Shown here: piece by piece, positions 1 to 5,813 of the stretch
Position numbering within the stretch: position 1 is the first letter of the stretch
How the letters are laid out: every line of letters starts with the position of its first letter
NCBI GenBank assembly: GCA_030425945.1
Contig: JAUHZL010000107.1
Coordinates: 1 to 8,399 of the forward strand
Direction: 5' to 3'
Source of the DNA: Alphaproteobacteria bacterium
Lineage (GTDB): Bacteria > Pseudomonadota > Alphaproteobacteria > Rhodobacterales > Rhodobacteraceae
DNA length: 8,399 nt
Made by a program: the position numbers and the translations under genes
Notes under the pieces: generated by a model
The model's database searches: none
Told to the model about the DNA's origin: nothing
The model's input: the letters and a program-made list of their open reading frames with translations, nothing else

Positions 1-158
1 TGGCGCTCTACCTGCACAAGGGCGACGAGATCGAGACCCAGCACCTCGTCGCGGCGATGTCCGAGGTGGACCAGCGCGCGAGCGACGGCAGCATCATCCC
101 GCGCTTCGTCGGCTTCTCCGACAACCGCGATTTCTTCTACCTTCTGCGCAAGGAGTGA
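1..158 (+). CDS. 3' end of an unrecognised gene (partial)
   Basis: An open frame runs in from the left edge (first full codon at base 3) and ends at TGA 156-158, giving 51 C-terminal residues. The tail is mixed hydrophilic and aromatic, ends in FFYLLRKE, and has no membrane segment or motif I can name. That it is coding rests on the open frame, the GC-rich third positions and the tight junction with the next gene: only 5 bases separate its stop from the next ATG. The next gene's Shine-Dalgarno AAGGAG (150-155) lies inside its last codons, so the two are probably co-transcribed and may act together. Its function cannot be judged from this fragment. Confidence 0.72.
   Translation, partial: ALYLHKGDEIETQHLVAAMSEVDQRASDGSIIPRFVGFSDNRDFFYLLRKE
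150..155 (+). promoter_or_regulatory. Ribosome binding site of the FGE-like gene
   Basis: AAGGAG lies 8 bases before the ATG at 164 and overlaps the last two codons of the upstream gene. It supports ATG 164 over the in-frame GTG at 155, which would fall on the Shine-Dalgarno itself. Confidence 0.7.
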
Positions 159-163
159 GACCC

Positions 164-1189
164 ATGTCCCGATCCGTGCTTGGCGGCCTCGCCGTCGCGC
201 TGGTTCTCGGCCTCGGCCTCGGACCGCTGGCGGCCCCGGCCCAGACCCTGCAACAGAACAACGAGGCGATGTTCCGCCAGATGCAGGAGGTGCGCGGCGT
301 CTCCTCGGCGACCATCGCGCGGGTGCGGGCGATCTTCGAGCGCTCGCCTGTGATCGGGCAAGGCAACCCCGCCGTTACCCGCCACCCGCTGACCCCGAAA
401 GAGGCCGCCGCCCGGATGGGGGGCACCGTCGCCTCGGTCCAGCGCAGCTATCGCAACGCGACCTACGAGCGGATCTGCGGCGGGCGCTACCGGGTGCCGC
501 TCTACGATCCGGCGACGCAGCGCCCGCAGGATGCCAAGGTCTGCGTCGACATGTTCGAGTATCCGAACGTCCCGCTGGCCTATCCGGTGGTCTGGGTCTC
601 GGCCGCCGAGGCCGCCGCGATCTGTGCCGCCGAGGGCGGCCGGATGGGCGACGCGCACGAGTGGGAGGGCGCTGCGGCGGGCCAGTTGCTGCCGCCCGAT
701 TACCCGTTCGACCAGATCCGGGGGCTCGGCGCCTCGGCCGCGGTCAACCGGATGCGCTCGATCCACAACACCCGCTATGCTTCGACGCGCGGCGTCTACT
801 CGATCGGGGCGTGGCGCAGCGGCGTCTGCGCGACCGGCAGCTTCAAGACCGGCGGCTGCAACGGCGGCAGCTTCCGGGGCTGCGGCTCGAACACCTACCC
901 GGCGGGCAGCTTCCCGTCCTGCCACAGCCCGCTGCAGGTCTACGACATCGACGGCAACGCAGCCGAGCACATGAACCTGCCGCTGTCCGAGGACCAGATG
1001 GCCAGCCGCGGATCGACCACGCTGGGCGTGACCGAGATGAAGGGCTCGTGGTTCATCTGGGACACCATCCGGGCGCATGAGCACTGGGCCCGCTGGCGTG
1101 CACCGTTCTGGCACGGGACGCGGGTGCTGAGTTCGGCCAGCCACTCGAACTACCACCTCGGGTTCCGCTGCTTCCACGACGTGCGCTAG
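164..1189 (+). CDS. Secreted SUMF1/FGE-like domain protein, catalytic cysteines not conserved
   Basis: The product has 341 residues. The ATG at 164 is chosen because AAGGAG sits 8 bases upstream and the protein then opens with a signal peptide (residues 1 to about 26, ending APAQ); an in-frame GTG at 155 is the alternative. Residues about 100-341 read as a formylglycine-generating-enzyme/SUMF1 fold: CVDMFEYPN (127-135), an AAE..GGRMGDAHEWEGAAAG block (151-173) matching the usual AGxRLPTEAEWEYAARG, GNAAEHMN (264-271) matching GNVWEW, and HLGFRC (331-336) near the end. In true FGEs the block after GGS carries two catalytic cysteines (human Cys336 and Cys341). Here the aligned positions are about I298 and R303, so classical FGE chemistry is unlikely. 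The eight cysteines, four of them in a Gly/Ser-rich insert (222-253), suggest disulfides in a periplasmic or extracellular protein. The role is unknown: a binding or structural module is as likely as an enzyme. Confidence 0.85.
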   Translation: MSRSVLGGLAVALVLGLGLGPLAAPAQTLQQNNEAMFRQMQEVRGVSSATIARVRAIFERSPVIGQGNPAVTRHPLTPKEAAARMGGTVASVQRSYRNATYERICGGRYRVPLYDPATQRPQDAKVCVDMFEYPNVPLAYPVVWVSAAEAAAICAAEGGRMGDAHEWEGAAAGQLLPPDYPFDQIRGLGASAAVNRMRSIHNTRYASTRGVYSIGAWRSGVCATGSFKTGGCNGGSFRGCGSNTYPAGSFPSCHSPLQVYDIDGNAAEHMNLPLSEDQMASRGSTTLGVTEMKGSWFIWDTIRAHEHWARWRAPFWHGTRVLSSASHSNYHLGFRCFHDVR

Positions 1190-1217
1190 GCGGACCTCAC
1201 CGGACCGGTTTGACGGG

Positions 1218-1244
1218 GGGCTCCTGCGGTGCGGGGGCCCTTTT
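1218..1244 (+). terminator. Intrinsic terminator after the FGE-like gene
   Basis: GGGCTCC (1218-1224) pairs with GGGGCCC (1234-1240) over 7 base pairs including one G-U wobble, around a 9-base loop, followed directly by TTTT (1241-1244). It lies 28 bases past the stop codon at 1189, as expected for the end of this + strand transcript. Confidence 0.75.
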
Positions 1245-1462
1245 CGTGTGCGGTGGGTGGGGCGAAGGTGGTGGCGGCTTCATGGGTCTGGGGGGGGCGC
1301 TGTTCGCATGGCGCTGAGCGACCCCGGTGCGACGGGGGGCGGCGTCGGTGAGATGGGGGGTAAGTTTCGGGCGGCGCGCCTTCTTCCCGTCCGCGCTTGC
1401 GGGACGTATCCGGGACCCGGCGGGACGCTGGCCTGCCCTTGTGCGACAGCCTCGGGGATCAG

Positions 1463-1490
1463 CTCGGCCGGGGAGCCTCGTCCCTGTCCC
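1463..1490 (+). repeat. Direct repeat, copy 1 of 2
   Basis: This 28-base segment recurs at 1579-1606 with 3 mismatches (core GGAGCCTCGTCC identical), at a period of 116 bases. The sequence between and beyond the copies is not obviously repeated. It may be a relic of a local duplication or two copies of a small intergenic element. Confidence 0.6.
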
Positions 1491-1578
1491 GCCACCGGCA
1501 TGCGTGTCCCGCGTCCTGCCAGACGCCGCCTATGGCCAAGGCGACGGCTGCGCGGGCTCGGCTCCGTCTGGCGCAAGC

Positions 1579-1606
1579 CTCGGCCCGGGAGCCTCGTCCG
1601 TGTCCG
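1579..1606 (+). repeat. Direct repeat, copy 2 of 2
   Basis: This is the second copy of the 28-base repeat at 1463-1490; 25 of 28 positions match by eye. It lies in the same gene-free stretch. Confidence 0.6.
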
Positions 1607-1667
1607 GGTGCTGCATGGAGCGCTCCGGTTCCCGCGAGCAAAGACCTGTCTCCGGTGCGTCGGCTGT

Positions 1668-1728
1668 GCGGGAATGGCCCGGTCGGGCGCAGGCGAAGGT
1701 CGCCGACCCGCATTCCCGCTTACGCGGG
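1668..1728. repeat. Competing inverted repeats just past the stop of the 1732-3204 gene
   Basis: GCGGGAATG (1668-1676) is perfectly complementary to CATTCCCGC (1711-1719). Inside it, GGTCGGGCG (1681-1689) pairs with CGCCGACC (1701-1708) with one bulged G, giving a long interrupted stem. The right arm can instead form a tight local hairpin, CCCGC (1715-1719), loop TTAC, GCGGG (1724-1728). Read on the - strand, that small hairpin begins 3 bases after the stop codon of the membrane-anchored protein gene, so it may end that transcript or protect its 3' end, although no T-run follows. CATTCCCGC/GCGGGAATG resembles short palindromic elements scattered through many proteobacterial genomes. Confidence 0.5.
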
Positions 1729-1731
1729 GCC

Positions 1732-3204
1732 TCAGCGCAGTTGGGCCACGCGGGCGGTCTGGCTGGTCAGGACGCCGTCGTCGTTCAGCAGCCCGGCATA
1801 GCGGGCGTCGGTCAGCAGCGCGCTCAGGTCGACCGAGCGGCCGTTCAGGAAGGCGGTGCGGCTGACGAGGCGGATGCCGTGGCTGTAGTCGGCGTAGCTG
1901 GCGCCGTGCACGGTCGAGAGCGGCTGGATCGCCTGCCCGTTGGTGCGGTGCCAGCCGTAGATCGCGACCCGGCCCGGCGCGCTGCCGAGGCGGTTGGTCA
2001 GCACGATGTCCTTCTTGATCCCGGCCACCAGCAGCCCGTCGCGCGCGCCGGCCTGCGCCAGCTGGGCGTCCACGGTGCGGTCGTGGCGCAGGAAGTAGTC
2101 GGTCGAGGACATCTGCGCCCCGGCGGGCATCGGCTGCGGCGCGACCCGGACCGAGGCCTGCCGGTAGATCGCGTCCACCATGCGCTTGGTCGGCAGGATC
2201 ATGTCGAAGGCGTCCGCCACCTGCAGCGCCCCGGCGAGGCCGAGCGGCACGCGGACACTGTCGCGGTCCGAGCCGATGGCGAGGTAATCGGGGGTCACGC
2301 AGACGGTGATCTCGGCCTGACCGGCGGCGGTCATGCCCTGGAAGCGGACCGGGCGCAGGTCGCGGAAACTGTCCGGCACGTTGCCCTGCAGGGCGGCGCG
2401 CACGATGGCGGCGTCGCGGGTCCCGCCCGAGGCGTTCATCAGCCCGCCGATGAAGGCGGTGCCGTCCGGCATGTTGCCGCGGCGGCGCGGGATCTCGCGC
2501 GACAGGCGGCTGGAGCAGGGATTCGGTCCGGTCGCGGCGGGGCCGAGGCGCAGGATCGGCGCGGGCGTGCTGCGTTCGGGCACCAGGATATCCTCCGTCG
2601 CGTCGGCGCGGGCGACCTGCACCGTCGCGGCCTGCGGGGCCGTGGGCGGGGCGGCGGGACGGCTGGCGCGGGCGACGATCTGCGCGATGTCGCGCGGCCG
2701 GGCCGTGGGGCGCGGCGAGGTCAGGACACCGGTTTCGGGCAGGGCGGCGACAACCTCGGTCGCGGGTGCGTCCGTCGTGTCGTCGGCGAGGGCCGCGGGC
2801 CGGGGCGGCGGCGCGGGCACGAAGTCGATATCGTCGCTGGTCAACGCGCTGGCCAGCACGACGGGGGTCTCGGTCGGTGCCGGTGTCGCGTCGGGCGCGG
2901 CGGCGAGGTCGGTGACCGGGGCCTCGGTGCGGGCCGGGCGCGGCGGCGGGGCGACGCGGGCCAGCAGCGGTTCGTCGAAGGCGGGGCGCAGAGGGGCGAG
3001 CGGGCCCTGCACCGGGGCGAGGGCCACGACGGGGGCGTTGCGCACGTCGTCCGGCGCGATGCGCAGGAGCAGCCCGACCCCGGCCGTGACCGACATGGTT
3101 GCGGACACCGCGAAAACGGCGGCCACCGACAGGGGAACGTCTGTCAGGCGCAGCGCATCGCAGGCACGTCGGGCCTGCACGCCGAGGGTATAGGCGAAGC
3201 TCAT
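1732..3204 (-). CDS. Membrane-anchored protein with Pro/Ala-rich linker and unrecognised C-terminal domain
   Basis: The product has 490 residues. A short basic N-terminus is followed by one membrane segment (about 23-48), so residues 50-490 are probably periplasmic. Residues 50-225 are a low-complexity Pro/Ala/Thr linker containing APPPRPA twice (85-91, 131-137). Residues 226-490 look globular, with two cysteines (C230, C302) and clustered His/Asp/Tyr residues: LRHD (372-375), GWHR (417-420), H433 and DYSHG (439-443). That grouping could be a metal or catalytic site, but I cannot name the family. ATG 3204 is the only usable start, since TAG lies in frame 27 bases upstream; its nearest Shine-Dalgarno is a weak AGGGA, while a strong AGGAGG lies 20 bases away. 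The gene is downstream of and co-directional with the arabinose-lipid operon, 136 bases apart, so it may or may not share its transcript. A cell-envelope role is inference only. Confidence 0.8.
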   Translation of the reverse strand: MSFAYTLGVQARRACDALRLTDVPLSVAAVFAVSATMSVTAGVGLLLRIAPDDVRNAPVVALAPVQGPLAPLRPAFDEPLLARVAPPPRPARTEAPVTDLAAAPDATPAPTETPVVLASALTSDDIDFVPAPPPRPAALADDTTDAPATEVVAALPETGVLTSPRPTARPRDIAQIVARASRPAAPPTAPQAATVQVARADATEDILVPERSTPAPILRLGPAATGPNPCSSRLSREIPRRRGNMPDGTAFIGGLMNASGGTRDAAIVRAALQGNVPDSFRDLRPVRFQGMTAAGQAEITVCVTPDYLAIGSDRDSVRVPLGLAGALQVADAFDMILPTKRMVDAIYRQASVRVAPQPMPAGAQMSSTDYFLRHDRTVDAQLAQAGARDGLLVAGIKKDIVLTNRLGSAPGRVAIYGWHRTNGQAIQPLSTVHGASYADYSHGIRLVSRTAFLNGRSVDLSALLTDARYAGLLNDDGVLTSQTARVAQLR

Positions 3205-3224
3205 GTCTGTTTCCCTACGCCCAA

Positions 3225-3230
3225 CCTCCT
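3225..3230 (-). promoter_or_regulatory. Strong but badly spaced Shine-Dalgarno upstream of 3204
   Basis: On the - strand AGGAGG lies 20 bases before the ATG at 3204, too far for normal use. A weaker AGGGA (3216-3212) is 7 bases from the ATG and probably serves. No ATG, GTG or TTG lies at a normal distance after the AGGAGG. Confidence 0.35.
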
Positions 3231-3285
3231 AACAAAACAATCACGCCACCCTTGACAGCGGCGAAAGGGCAGAATTTGAGCGTAT

Positions 3286-3315
3286 ATCCGCCCATTCCAC
3301 TACCTGTGGATATCC
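3286..3315. other. Small inverted repeats between the SDR gene and the 3204 gene
   Basis: TCCAC (3296-3300) and GTGGA (3306-3310) form a 5-base-pair hairpin with a 5-base loop. It is nested in a wider ATATCC...GGATAT pairing that shares bases with the hairpin. It could be an operator for the 3204 gene or a weak 3' hairpin for the operon ending at 3341. There is no T-run, and the element is short enough to be chance. Confidence 0.25.
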
Positions 3316-3340
3316 CGCGCAGGGCGGTTTGCGGCCCGGA

Positions 3341-4084
3341 TCAGAGCTTGGTGCGCTTGAAGACGGGCTCGGGGACGGCGCGGATGATCGCCATGATCCA
3401 GCGCCAGACCGGGCGGACCCAGACCGTGTTGCGGCGCTTCGCGACGGCGGTGCGGATCGCCGCGGCGACCTCGTCGGGCTGCGCGGTCAGCTTCTCGGGC
3501 AGGTCGAGCCCCTCGGTCATCGCGGTGGCGACGAAGCCCGGTTTCACCGTCACGACATGCACGCCGGTCGGAGCGAGGCGGTGCCGCATCCCGTCGAGGA
3601 AGGCGGTGAACCCGGCCTTGGCCGAGCCGTAGACATAGTTCGACTGCCGCCCGCGCTCGCCCGCGACGGACGAGATGCCGACGAGCACGCCCGAGCCGCG
3701 CGCGGCCATGGCGTTGGCGAGATGGGCGAGGATGCTGGCCGGTCCCTCGAAGTTCGAGCGCAGGACGAGCGTGGCCTTTTCGGGGTCGGCGACGCTCTCG
3801 GCCTGGTCGCCCATGTAGCCGACGGCGCAGACCGCGACCTGCGGCAGCTCCGGCAGGCGCGACAGGAAGGCGGCGTGCGACGCGGTGTCGAGCGCGTCGA
3901 AGGCGTGCAGGCTGACCGGCACGCCGTAGCGGGTTTCGAGATCGGCGCGGTCTTCGGTCAGCCGCTCGGGGTGCCGCGCGGCCAGCTGGATCGGGTGGCC
4001 GTCGGCGGCGAAGGCCCGGGCGGTGGCGCGCGCCATGTCCGAGCCTGCCCCCAGCAGCAGGACCGCGCCCTTGCCCGCGCTCAC
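3341..4084 (-). CDS. dprE2: DprE2-like short-chain dehydrogenase (decaprenylphosphoryl-2-keto-erythro-pentose reductase type)
   Basis: The product has 247 residues, close to mycobacterial DprE2 (about 254). In the known pathway DprE2 uses NAD(P)H to reduce the 2-keto intermediate made by DprE1, giving polyprenylphosphoryl-D-arabinose. An SDR fold is clear: nucleotide-binding LLLGAGSDMA (9-18), N111 in the NFEGPA segment, S139 in GISSVAG, Y152 and K156 of YxxxK (YGSAK), and a KPGFVATAMT block (181-190). The hydrophobic, basic C-terminus (about 221-247, RPVWRWIMAIIRAVP) suggests peripheral membrane association, fitting a lipid substrate. The start is GTG 4084, overlapping the TGA of the DprE1-like gene by 4 bases (GTGA). 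The frame stays open far upstream, but that part is antisense-like shadow inside the neighbour. The family call is firm; the exact substrate is inferred from the neighbours. Confidence 0.88.
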   Translation of the reverse strand: MSAGKGAVLLLGAGSDMARATARAFAADGHPIQLAARHPERLTEDRADLETRYGVPVSLHAFDALDTASHAAFLSRLPELPQVAVCAVGYMGDQAESVADPEKATLVLRSNFEGPASILAHLANAMAARGSGVLVGISSVAGERGRQSNYVYGSAKAGFTAFLDGMRHRLAPTGVHVVTVKPGFVATAMTEGLDLPEKLTAQPDEVAAAIRTAVAKRRNTVWVRPVWRWIMAIIRAVPEPVFKRTKL

Positions 4085-5397
4085 AGGCCGAGCCTTTCGG
4101 ACTGGGCCGAGGTGAAGCGGGCCGCGCGCCCGGTCTCGCGCCGCCAGGCCGCGAAGGCCTCGGCGCGGGGATCGGCCTCGGCCAGCGTGGCGCGGTCGAG
4201 GCGGGCGTCCTTGGCGAGGTAGAAGCGCCCGCCGTGGGCGACGGTTACGCGGTCGAGGTCGCTCATCAGGCGCAGGCTCCTGTCGTTCACGGGCATGTCG
4301 AGAGCCAGCGTATACCCCTCCATCGGGAAGGAAAACCGTCCCTCCCCCGGCCCGAAGCGTTTGAGGACCGACAGGAACGAGGCCTGTCCGGCCGCCGTGA
4401 TCCGGGTCAGCAGTTCGGTCAGCCCGGCCTGCGCGGTGGACAGCGGCAGGGCGCACTGGAACTGCAGGAAGCCGCGCCGCCCGTACATCCGGTTCCAGTT
4501 TCCGATGGCGTCGAGCGGGTAGAAGTAGCTGTCCCAGTCCACGAGGTGCTCGCCCGACTTGCGCGCGCCCAGCCGGTAGTAGAGCGCGTTGAAGGCGCCG
4601 ACCGTGTACCGGTTGAGTGTGAAGCCGGGCAGGTCGAACGGCACCTGCAGGCGCTGGCGGCGGGCGGTCACCGGGCGGTCGCGCAGGCGGACCGGCACCG
4701 CTTCGCGGGGCGCGTGGTGGCCCAGCATCACCAGCGCGCGGCCCATGTGCGGGCCCTCGGTCGAAGCGTCGATCCACGCGACCGAGTAGGGCGCGTCGGC
4801 GTTCGCCTCGAACGCGTCGAGCGCGGCCTCCAGCGAGGGCGCCGGGATCGTACGTTGCAGGATCCAGCCGGTCTCGACCGGGCGCAGGCGGATCGCGGCG
4901 CGCAGGATGACGCCGGTCAGGCCCATGCCGCCGAGCGTCCAATCGAAGAGGTCCTCGCCCGGTGTCGTGCGGGTCACGGTGCCGTCGGGACCCATCACCT
5001 CGACCCAGTCGACGCAGGCGCGGAAGCTGCCATCGCAGTGGTGGTTCTTGCCGTGCACGTCCGCCGCGATGGCGCCGCCCAGCGTCACGAAGCGGGTGCC
5101 GGGGGTGACCATCGGGAACCAGCCGCGCGGCAGGAACGCCTCGATCACGTCGGCCAGCAGGACACCCGCTTCCGCAGTCAGCTGGCCTGTGGCGGGGTCG
5201 AAGGCCAGCATCCGGTCCATGCCGCGCATGTCGAGCGTCAGGCCCGCGTTCAGCGCACTGTCGCCGTAGGCCCGGCCGTTCCCGCGCGCGATCAGCGGCG
5301 CCTCGGCGACGGCGCGGGCGACATCCTGCTCCGAGCGGGCGCGGACCACGCGGCAGTCCCGGCGCGGGAAGCGCCCCCATCCCGAAATCCGCGTCAT
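4081..5397 (-). CDS. dprE1: DprE1-like FAD-dependent oxidase (decaprenylphosphoryl-ribose 2'-oxidase type)
   Basis: The product has 438 residues. DprE1 uses FAD to oxidise the 2'-hydroxyl of polyprenylphosphoryl-ribose, the first half of the epimerisation to arabinose. Residues about 1-175 are a PCMH-type FAD-binding domain: ARGNGRAYGDSALNAG (37-52), TPGTRFVTLGGAIAADVHGKNHH (98-120). From memory of the M. tuberculosis numbering, key residues align without local gaps: Y44 for Tyr60, H115 for His132 (the FAD-linked HGKNHH motif), Q312 and Q314 for Gln334 and Gln336, and K396 for catalytic Lys418. The benzothiazinone-reactive Cys387 is A365 here (GYTLALDMP). The start is ATG 5397, overlapping the GtrA gene's TGA by 4 bases (ATGA), with a GGGGG stretch about 6 bases upstream. 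A longer open frame reaching 5727 would add 110 Arg-rich residues wholly inside gtrA and is rejected. Very probably the partner of the SDR next to it. Confidence 0.92.
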   Translation of the reverse strand: MTRISGWGRFPRRDCRVVRARSEQDVARAVAEAPLIARGNGRAYGDSALNAGLTLDMRGMDRMLAFDPATGQLTAEAGVLLADVIEAFLPRGWFPMVTPGTRFVTLGGAIAADVHGKNHHCDGSFRACVDWVEVMGPDGTVTRTTPGEDLFDWTLGGMGLTGVILRAAIRLRPVETGWILQRTIPAPSLEAALDAFEANADAPYSVAWIDASTEGPHMGRALVMLGHHAPREAVPVRLRDRPVTARRQRLQVPFDLPGFTLNRYTVGAFNALYYRLGARKSGEHLVDWDSYFYPLDAIGNWNRMYGRRGFLQFQCALPLSTAQAGLTELLTRITAAGQASFLSVLKRFGPGEGRFSFPMEGYTLALDMPVNDRSLRLMSDLDRVTVAHGGRFYLAKDARLDRATLAEADPRAEAFAAWRRETGRAARFTSAQSERLGL

Positions 5398-5813
5398 TGC
5401 GCGCCCCCGGTCCGGAACACGTAGCGCCGGTCGAGTTCGTATTTCACGAGGTAGCCGACACCGAGGCCCAGCACCGCGCCGGTCTCGCGCCAGAGGTCGG
5501 TGCCGCCGATCAGCCAGAAGGCGGTCTCGGTCGCCCAGAAGATCGCCGTGGTGGCCACGCCCATCAGCGAATAGAGGCCGAACCGCCGGGAATGGGCGGC
5601 GAGGCCGGTCGAGCGGTCGTCGAAGATCCAGCGCTTGTCGAGCAGGTATTTCACCACCAGCCCGGCCAGCGTGCCCGCCGCCAGCGCCGCCGCGAAGCGC
5701 GGCCCGGTCTCGGGCGTGTCGCCCCACAGCACCAGCCGCTGCACGGCGAGGTTGGCCAGCACCGCGATCCCCGCGAAGCCCGCGTAGCGCAGGATCAGGG
5801 CGGTGCGGGTCAC
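5394..5813 (-). CDS. GtrA-family membrane protein
   Basis: The product has 139 residues, a normal length for GtrA. Four membrane segments are visible (about 7-29, 39-57, 78-102, 108-125). The family's characteristic motif after TM2 and TM4 appears twice, KYLLDKRWIF (55-64) and KYELDRRYVF (124-133), so the protein is a visible internal duplication of two TM pairs. GtrA proteins act in moving or presenting lipid-linked sugars. The mycobacterial homologue Rv3789 sits next to dprE1 and has been proposed as a flippase for the arabinose lipid, or as a scaffold for an arabinosyltransferase. The start is GTG 5813, overlapping the UbiA gene's TGA by 4 bases (GTGA); the stop overlaps the next ATG. Placement inside the cassette argues that it handles the polyprenylphosphoryl-arabinose product at the inner membrane, but this is inference. 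Confidence 0.9.
   Translation of the reverse strand: MTRTALILRYAGFAGIAVLANLAVQRLVLWGDTPETGPRFAAALAAGTLAGLVVKYLLDKRWIFDDRSTGLAAHSRRFGLYSLMGVATTAIFWATETAFWLIGGTDLWRETGAVLGLGVGYLVKYELDRRYVFRTGGAQ

Larger units (their letters stand above)
1245..1662. other. Gene-free stretch between convergent genes, G-rich on its left side
   Basis: I see no convincing gene. Open frames exist on both strands, but they are Arg/Gly/Pro-rich, lack family motifs and have no ribosome site. The left part (1255-1360) carries several G-runs on the + strand, including G8 at 1290-1297 and G6 at 1334-1339 and 1355-1360. The right part holds a 28-base direct repeat, listed separately, and a perfect 10-base palindrome GGAGCGCTCC at 1617-1626. 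This could be decayed sequence or simply a spacer. Confidence 0.6.

Noticed and set aside
137..1177. 346-codon - strand frame opposite the FGE-like gene
   Set aside because: Low-complexity Arg/Ala/Gly shadow; the + strand frame carries the signal peptide, Shine-Dalgarno, FGE landmarks and a downstream terminator.
1327..3255. Long + strand open frame of 642 codons
   Set aside because: It lies mostly antisense to the 1732-3204 gene, has no signal peptide, family motif or ribosome site, and its Gly/Arg/His/Val-rich makeup is typical of the reverse strand of a GC-rich gene.
3252..3257. TTGACA on the + strand as a -35 box
   Set aside because: No good -10 lies about 17 bases downstream and no + strand gene follows it.
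3341..5380. A 679-residue frame suggesting an oxidase-SDR fusion
   Set aside because: Only the last 247 residues (from GTG 4084) are SDR-like. The upstream part is Arg/Pro-rich out-of-frame reading of the DprE1-like gene, whose correct frame carries the FAD motifs.
5398..5727. 110-residue N-terminal extension of the DprE1-like protein
   Set aside because: It overlaps gtrA almost completely and is Arg/Gly/Ala-rich shadow. The ATG at 5397 overlapping the GtrA stop fits the family's N-terminus and the operon's pattern.
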